Shown here piece by piece: positions 1-6,952 of a stretch of DNA of 24,229 nucleotides; positions within the stretch are counted from its first letter, which is position 1, and each line of letters starts with the position of its first letter. The translations under genes and the position numbers were made by a program. The notes beneath the pieces were generated by a model. It was given only the letters and a program-made list of their open reading frames with translations. It ran no database searches and had not been told where the DNA came from. Source of the stretch: SYFY01 sp031385325 (lineage in GTDB: Bacteria; Pseudomonadota; Gammaproteobacteria; Pseudomonadales; Azotimanducaceae); contig JANNBJ010000060.1 in NCBI GenBank assembly GCA_031385325.1, positions 1-24,229 on the forward strand, given 5' to 3'.

Positions 1-1913
1 GCACAACCCGCACCACCAGCGCCGAAGCCCAGGGGAACGATGTCCTGCTCGCGATAGTAAAAGACGTCTTCTGCACCACTCAGGCTATCCCGAGCCCAGC
101 GCAAGCCAAGCGTCAACGCCCAATGTTCGTTGAAGGTGTAGGTGCTTTGACCATAGGCCGCGTAAGCATATCGTTCGCTTCGCGTCTGATATTCGAGGTC
201 GGTCGCAATGGTGCTTGGTCCGTGGGCTACACGATCACCGTTGTCGGCTGACCACTTGCCAAAACAGTACACGTCGAGTTGATCTGCTGCGCCAATGGCG
301 CCGCCATCAAGGCAGTAGAACGGCAGTGCGCCGGAGGTACCACGGGCATCCTTGCCCAAGCGTGCAGAAAAGAGATCCATTTTCGGGAAGGCATCAAGGA
401 AGCCCAATCCGAATGCTGCGTTCGGGAAGGATCGGTTGTATCGCGAACCACAGTTTGGCCGGTTGCGGCAGGTGGCATCGAAGTAGTCACCCCGTTGGGT
501 AATCGCGGCACCGTACGCAAAAAGTCCTGCGGTGATCGAGAGGTTTTCGCTTGGGTCGATGAAGAACTGCAGTTCGTGAGAGACGTACTCGGTTTCCTGA
601 CTGACGTAGAACGTATTGTCAAAAAGCGGATTGCTGGTCAGATCCACATCGGATGTCCGATCGTAGAAGTAGTCGGTGTAGCCGAAGATGTACTTCATTG
701 AAAACTGGTCAGACACCGTCCATGACGCATCAAAGGAAACGGCCTGATGGTCGAAGTACTCATCCTGCTGGCCATTGGTATCAGTCACCAGGTCGTCACC
801 GTCGAGATGCCCGACGCCGACCAGATTTTGTCGGCTTGCATCGGCGCCAAATGCAAGGTTATGAGAGTTGGTAGTACCCACCTGCACGCGGTCGACACCA
901 GCGACTGCCCGCTGCGCGAAGACCGCCGAGCCATTCGATGGGTGTGTGAAATTGATAACCGGCCGACCTGCAACAGCACAACCTACTCCGCCAAGAACAC
1001 CCGGGGTGGCAACCGGTGCGGTGCGAGTGAAGGCGTTCGGGCAGGCAAGGTTGGGGTTGACTGCGCGATAGCCAAACACGAGGTCAGTGGTATTCCGGGT
1101 TCGTCCGCCATTCTCGGTGAGGTTGATGATGCCAGCGGCGTCCGCGCCTCCCATCCTTCTGCGATAACTGCGCTCGTTCCCACGTACATTCAACTCGATG
1201 TTTTCAGTCGGTGTCAGGCGGAACGACAGTGCATAGTTTTCGTCGCCGTAGTTGCCTGGGTCCGGGTTGCCCGACTTGTCGTCGTAGTAACCTTCGCGAA
1301 CCCGCTTCACACCGACGGCACGTGCGGACAGCAGACCCTTGACCAGCGGACCGGATACGACACCGTAGGTTTCCACAAGATCGTAGTCGCCGACAACGAC
1401 ACGAGCTTCGCCTTCGAACTCATCGGAGGGCAGTTTGCTGATGAAGTTGATGGCACCACCGATGGCGTTTCGGCCGTAGAGGGTACCTTGGGGGCCACGC
1501 AAAACTTCGATTCGCTCGATGTCGAATAGTCCGCCTTCCGTTGAGGCGATACCAAAGTCCTCCGAGTACACGCCGTTCAGGTAGGTCGCGATGCCAGGAT
1601 CGCCACCCAGGGATCGGAAGTTTCGGCCGACACCCCGCACTGCCATGTCATAGGGTTCGATAACCGCGGCAGGAATCAGGTTCTGCAGGTCTTCCTGGTT
1701 GCGGATACCGAAGTCCTCGAGGAACTCGCCGGTAAACGCGGTGATGGACATGGAGGTATCACTGACCGTCGACTCCCGACGTTCTGCAGTGACGACAACC
1801 TCTTCAATCTGGCGACGGTCTCCGGAGGCTGCTACAGCCTGGGAGCCGATCAATACAGTCGTCGGCAGCAGCATCACCGTAGTGAGCACAGTGCCAACAT
1901 AGTTTCTGATCAT
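1..1913 (-). CDS. TonB-dependent outer-membrane receptor, C-terminus beyond the window
   Basis: The reading frame starts at the ATG at 1913-1911 and stays open to the left edge, giving about 637 residues without a stop. The first ~29 residues look like a signal peptide (hydrophobic LTTVMLLPTTVLIG, then SQAVAA). A TonB-box-like EEVVVTA follows at about residues 38-44. The plug domain comes next, with the hallmark IERIEVLRGPQGTLYGRNAIGGAIN, split here as IERIEVLRGPQG and TLYGRNAIGGAIN. The rest is the aromatic-rich, alternating pattern of a beta-barrel. Such receptors import scarce substrates (siderophores, cobalamin, glycans, lipids) using TonB-ExbBD energy. The substrate cannot be told. The last barrel strands are missing. 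A GAGGGG ribosome-binding site lies about 9 bp upstream. Long opposite-strand frames here (for example 747-1529) are shadows. Confidence 0.93.
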   Translation of the reverse strand, partial: MIRNYVGTVLTTVMLLPTTVLIGSQAVAASGDRRQIEEVVVTAERRESTVSDTSMSITAFTGEFLEDFGIRNQEDLQNLIPAAVIEPYDMAVRGVGRNFRSLGGDPGIATYLNGVYSEDFGIASTEGGLFDIERIEVLRGPQGTLYGRNAIGGAINFISKLPSDEFEGEARVVVGDYDLVETYGVVSGPLVKGLLSARAVGVKRVREGYYDDKSGNPDPGNYGDENYALSFRLTPTENIELNVRGNERSYRRRMGGADAAGIINLTENGGRTRNTTDLVFGYRAVNPNLACPNAFTRTAPVATPGVLGGVGCAVAGRPVINFTHPSNGSAVFAQRAVAGVDRVQVGTTNSHNLAFGADASRQNLVGVGHLDGDDLVTDTNGQQDEYFDHQAVSFDASWTVSDQFSMKYIFGYTDYFYDRTSDVDLTSNPLFDNTFYVSQETEYVSHELQFFIDPSENLSITAGLFAYGAAITQRGDYFDATCRNRPNCGSRYNRSFPNAAFGLGFLDAFPKMDLFSARLGKDARGTSGALPFYCLDGGAIGAADQLDVYCFGKWSADNGDRVAHGPSTIATDLEYQTRSERYAYAAYGQSTYTFNEHWALTLGLRWARDSLSGAEDVFYYREQDIVPLGFGAGGAGC

Positions 1914-2029
1914 TGTGTATACCCCTCTGATCAATCAGCTTCGAATCAAGTGATTGGCTCAGCCCGTGTACAGCATAATCACTGCTGATCACCCCCTCCC
2001 CGGGGATGTGGCGATTTGTTAACCAACTG

Positions 2030-2172
2030 TTACAAAGCGACCCCCAAGGTCTTATAGGGGACCGGCCGAGTGATGTCAATTGCAAACTCGACCTGCTTCG
2101 ATCTGCTGGCCATCAATCGATCGTCAGGCTTGAGTGGGTGCGTGAAATGAAGGCTCTTTCGGCTGGTATAGT
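2030..2172 (+). promoter_or_regulatory. Candidate sigma-70 promoters upstream of uup
   Basis: The 288-bp region between the divergent receptor and uup starts holds two candidate promoters pointing to uup. The upstream one has TTACAA at 2030-2035, a 16-bp spacer and TTATAG at 2052-2057. The nearer one has TATAGT at 2167-2172 followed by a GC-rich stretch, without a good -35 box. The nearer box would give a leader of about 23 nt. No clear receptor promoter on the minus strand was identified. Calls are by eye only. Confidence 0.35.
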
Positions 2173-2201
2173 GCGCGGCCGCCAATGACCCTTCGGTTCT
2201 C

Positions 2202-4091
2202 ATGAGCATCCTTCAGTTGCAGGACGCGTGTCTTGCGTACGGACATGTCCCACTGCTTGACCATACGGATCTGGTGGTTCAACCGCGTGAACGCATCTGC
2301 CTTCTGGGCCGCAATGGCGCAGGGAAATCGACTCTTCTCAATGTCATAGCACGTTCACAGTTGCTGGACAGTGGTCGCCTGTGGTGGCGAGACGGGCTTC
2401 GCCTGGCGCGTCTCGAACAGGCAGTGCCATCGGCGCTTGATGCGACTCTCTTCGAGGTTGTCGCATCCGGGCTTGGGGAATTGCAGGACCTCTTGTCCAG
2501 AATGCACGCGGTGAGCCTCAGACTTGCACACAGCGATGATGCGGAAGTGCTGCAGGAATACTCGCGACTTCAGCATGAGGTGGAAGTTGCTGATGCCTGG
2601 ACTGCCAGCCAGCGGGTTGAAGCGATGCTGGATCGCTTGAGTCTTCCATCCGAGGCGCGGTTGGGCGAATGCAGTGGTGGCTTGCGCCGCCGAGCGATGC
2701 TGGGTCGTGCGCTGGTTGCGGAGCCTGATCTGCTGCTGCTGGATGAGCCTACCAACCATCTTGATATTGAATCGATCCAGGCGCTGGAAGAAGTGGTGGC
2801 CGACTATCGTGGCACTGTCCTGTTCATCACGCACGATCGAGCGTTTGTCGATCGCCTCGCAACCCGAATCATCGAGCTGGATCGTGGTGTGATACGTTCA
2901 TACCCGGGCAGCTATCAGGCCTATCTCGATCGCAAGGCGCTCGAGCTTGAAGCCGAAGCCGATGCGTCCCGCAAGTTTGACCAGACCCTGGCTGGCGAAG
3001 AAGTCTGGATCCGCCAGGGCATAAAGGCACGCCGAACCCGCAACGAAGGGCGCGTCCGTCGACTGGAGGCGCTGCGACGAGAACATGCTTCCAGGCTAGA
3101 GCGGCAGGGGCAGGTTCGTATGCGGACCACGGCGGGTGAGCAGTCCGGCAAGCTGGTGCTGGAGGCAGAGGATGTCACGTTTGCCTACTCAGAAAATCAG
3201 CTGCTGAAGCCATTCTCAACCACGATCATCAGAGGCGACCGGATTGGCATCCTCGGACGAAATGGCAGCGGCAAGACCACCTTGTTGAGGCTTCTTCTGG
3301 GCGAATTGCCTCCCTCCAGCGGCGACGTTCGGCAGGGTAGTCGATTACAGATCGCATACTTCGATCAAGAGAGGCTTCAACTCGATGCCGAACAGTCCGT
3401 GCGTGACAATGTTGCCGACGGATCCGACCATGTCGAACAAAATGGAAAGAAGCGGCATGTAGCCGGTTATCTGGCTGACTTTCTCTTTCCATCGTCGCGG
3501 ATCCACTCGCCTGTCAAATCGTTGTCGGGCGGCGAGAGAAATCGGTTGCTGCTCGCCAAACTATTTGCCAAGCCCGCCAATCTGCTGGTTCTGGACGAAC
3601 CGACCAATGACCTTGATGTAGAAACACTGGAACTGCTCGAAGAACTGATCGCGGACTATGAAGGGACGTTGTTGCTGGTGAGCCACGATCGACACTTCAT
3701 CGATCGAACAGTAACAAGTCTTCTCACGATCGCGGAGGACGGGCGGGTAAAAGAGTTTCCTGGCGGCTATTCAGACTGGAATCGGCACCGGTTGGCGAAA
3801 GGTGCGACCGAGCAGCAATCAAGGTCGGGACTCGACCAGAAAATTCCGGATCGAGTGATAAAAACCGGTGCTGCGAAGAAACTCTCCTACAAGGAGCAGC
3901 GTGAACTTGAAGCATTACCAGGATTGATCGATACCCTGGAGACCCGACAGCTGGCATTACAGGAAAGGGTGTCGAGTGCGGACTTCTACAAGGGTTCAAA
4001 GGAACAGGTCGCGCAGGTCATGAAGGAACTTGAGAATGTAGGGACGGAGTTGGCGACGGTTTATGGACGGTGGGAGGAGTTGGAGGGGTAA
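2202..4091 (+). CDS. uup: ABC-F family ATPase, Uup type
   Basis: A 629-residue soluble protein with two ABC nucleotide-binding domains and no membrane segment. Domain 1 has Walker A GRNGAGKST at 36-44, signature CSGGLRRR near 157-164 and Walker B LLLLDEPTNHLD near 177-188. A charged linker follows at about 245-305. Domain 2 has GRNGSGKTT near 352-360, LSGGERNRL near 441-449 and LLVLDEPTNDLD near 461-472. The C-terminal ~65 residues (YKEQRELEALPGLI onward) form the coiled-coil domain typical of Uup, which binds DNA in E. coli. ABC-F proteins act on ribosomes or, for Uup, in limiting transposon excision and in replication or recombination intermediate handling. Length matches the family. No good Shine-Dalgarno precedes the ATG. 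A single-gene unit ending at a hairpin at 4155-4186. Confidence 0.93.
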   Translation: MSILQLQDACLAYGHVPLLDHTDLVVQPRERICLLGRNGAGKSTLLNVIARSQLLDSGRLWWRDGLRLARLEQAVPSALDATLFEVVASGLGELQDLLSRMHAVSLRLAHSDDAEVLQEYSRLQHEVEVADAWTASQRVEAMLDRLSLPSEARLGECSGGLRRRAMLGRALVAEPDLLLLDEPTNHLDIESIQALEEVVADYRGTVLFITHDRAFVDRLATRIIELDRGVIRSYPGSYQAYLDRKALELEAEADASRKFDQTLAGEEVWIRQGIKARRTRNEGRVRRLEALRREHASRLERQGQVRMRTTAGEQSGKLVLEAEDVTFAYSENQLLKPFSTTIIRGDRIGILGRNGSGKTTLLRLLLGELPPSSGDVRQGSRLQIAYFDQERLQLDAEQSVRDNVADGSDHVEQNGKKRHVAGYLADFLFPSSRIHSPVKSLSGGERNRLLLAKLFAKPANLLVLDEPTNDLDVETLELLEELIADYEGTLLLVSHDRHFIDRTVTSLLTIAEDGRVKEFPGGYSDWNRHRLAKGATEQQSRSGLDQKIPDRVIKTGAAKKLSYKEQRELEALPGLIDTLETRQLALQERVSSADFYKGSKEQVAQVMKELENVGTELATVYGRWEELEG

Positions 4092-4154
4092 GGCTTGGTT
4101 TTTGGTCAGAAGCTCGCTGTGTAAAAAAATCGCTCCAGCGACCGACCGCTTGTC

Positions 4155-4186
4155 GTCAGGCCAGCAAGGCCCTGACCGACCTTTTT
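4155..4186 (+). terminator. Probable terminator of uup
   Basis: GTCAGGCC and GGCCCTGAC (4155-4162 and 4168-4176) pair around a short loop with one bulged base. A T5 run follows at 4182-4186 after a 5-bp gap. The same bases are also the worn-out far end of the tRNA-Ser repeat array on the opposite strand, so the hairpin may be a relic of that array reused here. Confidence 0.5.
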
Positions 4187-4190
4187 CATT

Positions 4191-4363
4191 TGGCGGAGAG
4201 GGAGGGATTGATTCGCGCCATCCCTGGCGCTCACCCTCGCTGCCGCGAGGGCGCTGACGCGTTCAAAACGGCTGTCCTGCCATTTTGTCGAACCCTCTGC
4301 TTCGGGTTCGAACCCACCACCAGGTCCGCCAAACGAAAAAGGCCCTGACGGGCCTTCTTCATT
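4191..4363 (-). ncRNA. Possible rtT-like RNA, distal repeat unit
   Basis: This is the second copy of the 173-bp unit and lies farther from the tRNA. It has the same order of elements: terminator at 4339-4356, palindrome, hairpins, then the 19-bp tRNA 3' end at 4191-4209. Its third stem is one pair longer (GCGCCA/TGGCGC around GGGA). Beyond it only a degraded terminator-like sequence remains. Expression would need readthrough of two terminators, so this copy is less likely to be abundant. Confidence 0.35.
4339..4356 (-). terminator. Intrinsic terminator inside the distal tRNA repeat
   Basis: AAGGCCC and GGGCCTT pair around a 4-base loop (GTCA in the RNA). A run of five T follows on the minus strand. 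It duplicates the terminator directly behind the tRNA, differing by one loop base. Confidence 0.75.
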
Positions 4364-4536
4364 TGGCGGAGAGGGAGGGATTGATTCGCGCCATCCCTGG
4401 CGATCACCCTCGCTGGCGCGAGGGCGCTGACGCGTCCAAAACGGCAGTCCTGCCGTTTTGTCGAACCCTCTGCCTCGGGTTCGAACCCACCATCAGGTCC
4501 GCCAAATGAAAAAGGCCCTGTCGGGCCTTCTTCATT
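4364..4536 (-). ncRNA. Possible rtT-like RNA, unit next to tRNA-Ser
   Basis: If transcription reads past the first tRNA terminator, this unit would be released between two CCA-ending tRNA 3' ends. Predicted stems in the minus-strand RNA are AAAACGGCAG/CTGCCGTTTT with a 2-nt loop, CCCTCGC/GCGAGGG with a 4-nt loop, and CGCCA/TGGCG closed by a GGGA (GNRA-type) tetraloop. The sister unit keeps all three, with one G-U wobble and one lost pair in the first stem. No open frame is conserved convincingly. The RNA role is inferred from the tyrT analogy only; expression is not shown. Confidence 0.45.
4509..4536 (-). terminator. Intrinsic terminator of tRNA-Ser
   Basis: On the minus strand, AAGGCCC-GACA-GGGCCTT is followed by five T, beginning only a few bases after the encoded CCA. 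Flanking AAATGAA/TTCATTT can extend the stem. The terminator lies almost flush with the tRNA 3' end. Confidence 0.85.
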
Positions 4537-4624
4537 TGGCGGAGAGGGAGGGATTCGAACCCTCGATACGTTTCCGTATACGCCCTTAGCAGGGGCGCGC
4601 CTTCGGCCACTCGGCCACCTCTCC
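4537..4624 (-). tRNA. tRNA-Ser (anticodon GCU)
   Basis: The minus strand folds into a complete class II cloverleaf of 88 nt including encoded CCA. The acceptor stem is GGAGAGG/CCTCTCC with discriminator G. The D arm is GCCGAGTGGCCGAAGGC. The anticodon stem is CGCCC/GGGCG with loop CTGCTAA, so the anticodon is GCU, reading AGC and AGU. A long variable arm is formed by TATACG-GAAA-CGTATC, and the T arm is GAGGG-TTCGAAT-CCCTC. The long variable arm and the identity of the anticodon fix it as serine. Its last 19 bp are repeated downstream. Confidence 0.98.
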
Positions 4625-4638
4625 GTAAGGGCGCGAAG

Positions 4639-4666
4639 TCTAAAGGTTTGTTCAAGGGCTGGCCAA
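4639..4666 (-). promoter_or_regulatory. Candidate promoter of tRNA-Ser
   Basis: On the minus strand TTGGCC (4666-4661) is followed after 16 bp by TTTAGA (4644-4639). A GC-rich discriminator CGCGCCC then leads to the tRNA start at 4624. Such GC-rich discriminators are typical of stable-RNA promoters under stringent control. The match is moderate. Confidence 0.4.
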
Positions 4667-4699
4667 GCGGCAATTGTGTCTTTGGCCGGCGAATTTCCG

Positions 4700-5824
4700 C
4701 TAATCGTCTTCGCTATCGCTGGTGAGTTGATGTTTCTTGAGATAACCGCGGAGTTGGTGATAGGTCAGCGACAGGAGTTCTGCAGCCTTGCGCTGATTGT
4801 GTCGCGCTTTCTCCAGCGCAGCCTTGATCGTGTCGATTTCCAGATCCTGAACCATTTGTTTGAGATCGACGGGAAAACGCTGTTGTTGCACCACCGGTGG
4901 TGATGCCCGTTGGTTGAGGGCGGCCTGCTGTGGCACTTGCGCATGGTTTGAATCACTGGGTTCTCTGGTGCTGACAGGCGCTGGCGCGGCGGCGATTCTG
5001 GTGATGGGTTTGCTGACGGGACGAAACGGAGACAGAAAAGGGTCAAGGACTATCCGGTCAACTTCTTGATTCGGGTCGGCTTTGTAAACTGCGCGCTCCA
5101 CGACGTTTTTGAGTTCGCGGATGTTTCCGGGCCAATCGTGCGAGGCCAGTGCGCTCCGAGCCGCGTCGCTGAAACCGGCAAAGTAGTCGCGGCCCAGAGT
5201 GCTGGACATGTTGACGGCGAACTGTGCTGCGAGCAGGAGGATGTCGTCACCCCGTTCCCGCAGAGGTGGCAGTGTGATGACGTCAAACGCGAGGCGGTCG
5301 AGAAGGTCTGACCTGAATCGGCCGGAAGCGGCCAGTTCTGGAAGGTCTTCATTGGTTGCGGCAACGAGTCTTACGTCAGCGGTCATCGTTCGATGCCCGC
5401 CCAGTCGTTCGAACTCGCCGTACTCGATGACTCGCAGGATCTTTTCCTGAACCAGGGTCGATGTCGTCGCCAGTTCATCGAGAAACAGCGTGCCGCCGCT
5501 GGCTCGTTCGAATCGACCGGGATGTAGCTTGGATGCACCCGTAAATGCGCCGGCTTCGTGGCCAAACAGTTCCGATTCGAGCAGGGCATCGCTGATTGCG
5601 GCGCAGTTCATTTTCAGGAAGACGCTCTGCCACCGCTCAGACAAATAGTGAAGACGCGCTGCAATCAGCTCCTTGCCGGTGCCGCGTTCACCAACGATAA
5701 GTACTGGCTTATTGAGTGGGGCGACCAGGGAAACCTCTTCCAGCACCTTCAATATCAAAGGCGACTCCCCCAACAGGCGTTCGGCATCCGGGCCCATATC
5801 AGACTCCAGCATTGGTTGGGACAT
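4700..5824 (-). CDS. pspF: Phage-shock operon activator PspF (sigma-54 enhancer-binding protein)
   Basis: This 374-residue protein has no receiver domain and begins directly with the AAA+ module, as PspF does. Walker A GERGTGKE is at 45-52, the sigma-54-contacting GAFTGA loop at 92-97, and Walker B GGTLFLDEL at about 110-118. The arginine-rich R-x-D-LLDRL segment is present. The C-terminus (about 325-372) carries a Fis-type helix-turn-helix with NQRKAAELLSLTYHQLRGYL. The linker between them is Pro/Ala/Gln-rich and longer than in the ~325-residue E. coli protein. It lies divergent from pspA, the standard arrangement. PspF opens sigma-54 promoters of psp genes and is held inactive by PspA until the membrane is stressed. 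The start is the first ATG of the frame. Confidence 0.95.
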   Translation of the reverse strand: MSQPMLESDMGPDAERLLGESPLILKVLEEVSLVAPLNKPVLIVGERGTGKELIAARLHYLSERWQSVFLKMNCAAISDALLESELFGHEAGAFTGASKLHPGRFERASGGTLFLDELATTSTLVQEKILRVIEYGEFERLGGHRTMTADVRLVAATNEDLPELAASGRFRSDLLDRLAFDVITLPPLRERGDDILLLAAQFAVNMSSTLGRDYFAGFSDAARSALASHDWPGNIRELKNVVERAVYKADPNQEVDRIVLDPFLSPFRPVSKPITRIAAAPAPVSTREPSDSNHAQVPQQAALNQRASPPVVQQQRFPVDLKQMVQDLEIDTIKAALEKARHNQRKAAELLSLTYHQLRGYLKKHQLTSDSEDD

Positions 5825-5873
5825 TTGACCAACTAATGGCGGTGTTTGCCATGGATTGATTGGCAGATATCGG

Positions 5874-5901
5874 TTTATAAAATTAAGTCTTTGTAAAACA
5901 A
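5874..5901 (-). promoter_or_regulatory. Candidate sigma-70 promoter of pspF
   Basis: On the minus strand TTGTTT (5901-5896) and TATAAA (5879-5874) are separated by 16 bp, about 50 bp before the pspF start. The -35 box coincides with the palindrome that could bind PspF, which would give autorepression as known in E. coli. Inferred by eye. Confidence 0.4.
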
Positions 5902-5913
5902 TGGGTTAGACTT
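5885..5913 (+). promoter_or_regulatory. Candidate PspF binding site (upstream activating sequence)
   Basis: An AT-rich stretch holds TTGT-AAA-ACAA (5891-5901), within an outer inverted repeat AAGTCT (5885-5890) and AGACTT (5908-5913). It lies between the divergent genes, centred roughly 50 bp upstream of the expected pspA start site. That is closer than the E. coli sites, so the assignment is tentative. Confidence 0.35.
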
Positions 5914-5923
5914 TTCAGAAAGC

Positions 5924-5939
5924 TGGCACGGTTCCTGAT
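5924..5939 (+). promoter_or_regulatory. Sigma-54 promoter of the psp operon
   Basis: TGGCACG at 5924-5930 is a perfect -24 element. It is followed by four bases and CTGAT at 5935-5939 in place of the consensus TTGCA, so the -12 element is weak and has GA where GC is usual. The position, about 40 bp before pspA and opposite pspF, supports the call. Transcription would start near 5951. Confidence 0.7.
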
Positions 5940-5976
5940 ATCCACTTCTTCACGTTCAACCGGAGGCTCCAACAAG

Positions 5977-6657
5977 ATGAGCATCTTTTCTCGCATGAGT
6001 GACATCATCAATTCCAACCTCAATGCCCTGCTCGACAAGGCCGAAGATCCGGAAAAGATGGTCCGACTGATAATTCAAGAGATGGAAGAAACACTGGTCG
6101 AAGTGCGCAGCACTTCTGCGCGGGCCATTGCTGATCGCAAGGACCTCGAGCGCCGCCATGAGTCGCTGACTGCTGAAGCCCGCGAATGGGAGCGGAAAGC
6201 GGAAGTCGCCATTGCCAAAGGTCGTGATGATCTGGCCAAAGGTGCCTTGGGCGAGCGGAATCGCGCAAGCGATGCAGCGGTAGCAGTCGATCGGGAGCTT
6301 GGACTGTTGCAGGACACGTTGTCCAAACTCAACGAAGACGTCGGACTGCTGCAAGCGAAGATCAAAGACGCCAAAGTTCGCCAGAACGCAATTATCCTTC
6401 GTGGCAAGGCCGCACAAACCCGGCTTGGTGTTCGCAGGCAGCTGTCAGATCACAATATCAATGACGCCATGCATCGCTTCGAAATGTACGAGCGCAAGAT
6501 GGACGATCTCGAAGGCCAGATCGAGGCCTATGACATGGGCAAGAAAACGCTCGCAGGCGAGATCGCAGACCTCGAAGTGGATGACAGCCTCGATGTTGAA
6601 CTGGCTGCATTGAAGGCGCGGCTGCAAAGCGATCCTCAGAACACCTCGCGGGAGTAA
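5977..6657 (+). CDS. pspA: Phage-shock protein A
   Basis: A 226-residue protein, close to the usual 222, that starts MSIFSRMSDIINSNLNALLD with the amphipathic N-terminal helix of PspA. The body is predicted all-helical coiled coil (IM30/Vipp1/ESCRT-III superfamily), with the PEKMVRLIIQEMEETL segment near residues 25-40. PspA binds stressed inner membranes and limits proton leak; in resting cells it binds and inhibits PspF. CGGAGG lies 10 bp before the ATG. It is first of a four-gene run and sits just behind the sigma-54 promoter. pspB begins 3 bp after its stop. Confidence 0.97.
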   Translation: MSIFSRMSDIINSNLNALLDKAEDPEKMVRLIIQEMEETLVEVRSTSARAIADRKDLERRHESLTAEAREWERKAEVAIAKGRDDLAKGALGERNRASDAAVAVDRELGLLQDTLSKLNEDVGLLQAKIKDAKVRQNAIILRGKAAQTRLGVRRQLSDHNINDAMHRFEMYERKMDDLEGQIEAYDMGKKTLAGEIADLEVDDSLDVELAALKARLQSDPQNTSRE

Positions 6658-6660
6658 TCC

Positions 6661-6906
6661 ATGGATGGTTACGTAGTCGCGCTGTTTGTGCCGACGGTGA
6701 TATTCATGACCATCGTCGCGCCGACCTGGATCTTCATGCACTACCGGAGCAAGCAAAAGCTGTCGAGTGCATTGTCGGCCGAAGAGCGGTCCGGGCTCGA
6801 TGATCTGCGCCTGCAGGCTGAGCGCATGATTGATCGAATCGATACGCTCGAAGCCATCCTCGACGAGCAAACCCCCGGCTGGCGCAAGCGCCTGAGCGAC
6901 GAGTAG
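6661..6906 (+). CDS. pspB: Phage-shock protein B
   Basis: An 81-residue protein with one N-terminal membrane helix (about 5-24, ending WIFMHYRSK, a PspB hallmark). A cytoplasmic coiled coil follows, ending LEAILDEQTPGWRKRL. PspB with PspC senses envelope stress and draws PspA off PspF. Length and motif match the family (~74 residues). It begins 3 bp after pspA, so it is translated from the same message. Confidence 0.95.
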   Translation: MDGYVVALFVPTVIFMTIVAPTWIFMHYRSKQKLSSALSAEERSGLDDLRLQAERMIDRIDTLEAILDEQTPGWRKRLSDE

Positions 6907-6952
6907 GCAGTTGATCGAAAGTGGTGGGCAGGATGATTGGTAGAGAGGAACA

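Larger units (their letters stand above)
4191..4555 (-). repeat. 173-bp tandem repeat array carrying the 3' end of tRNA-Ser
   Basis: Two near-identical units lie head to tail, 4191-4363 and 4364-4536. A third partial copy, 4537-4555, is the 3' end of the tRNA gene itself. Exactly 19 bp (TGGCGGAGAGGGAGGGATT on the plus strand) are shared by all three; after this the tRNA and the units diverge. The period is 173 bp twice over. By eye the two units differ at about nine positions (roughly 95% identity). Read in the tRNA direction, each unit holds a terminator, a GGGTTCGAACCC palindrome, two or three hairpins and then the tRNA 3' end with CCA. A degraded fragment continues to about 4155. The layout closely resembles the 178-bp tyrT repeats of E. 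coli, which also carry 19 bp of tRNA 3' end and give rtT RNA. Confidence 0.92.

Noticed and set aside
747..1529. A 260-codon plus-strand frame
   Set aside because: It is antisense to the receptor gene, which has signal peptide, TonB box and plug motifs in its own frame.
2006..2188. A 60-codon frame ending 13 bp before uup, considered as a leader peptide
   Set aside because: No ribosome-binding site, no regulatory codon run and no recognisable product. It also spans the likely uup promoter.
4063..4509. Open frames of 64-92 codons in the tRNA repeat region, giving repeated peptides of the LAEREGLIRAIPG type
   Set aside because: They are translations of repeated tRNA 3' ends and terminators. 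They cross the uup end, have no good start sites and match the pattern of well-known spurious annotations next to tRNA genes.
4191..4555. Attachment sites of an integrated element at the tRNA 3' end
   Set aside because: The direct repeats are only 173 bp apart, with no integrase or cargo, and whole units rather than just ends are repeated. A past integration cannot be excluded.
4404..4673. An 89-codon minus-strand frame covering tRNA-Ser
   Set aside because: It runs straight through the tRNA and its terminator, so it is not a gene.
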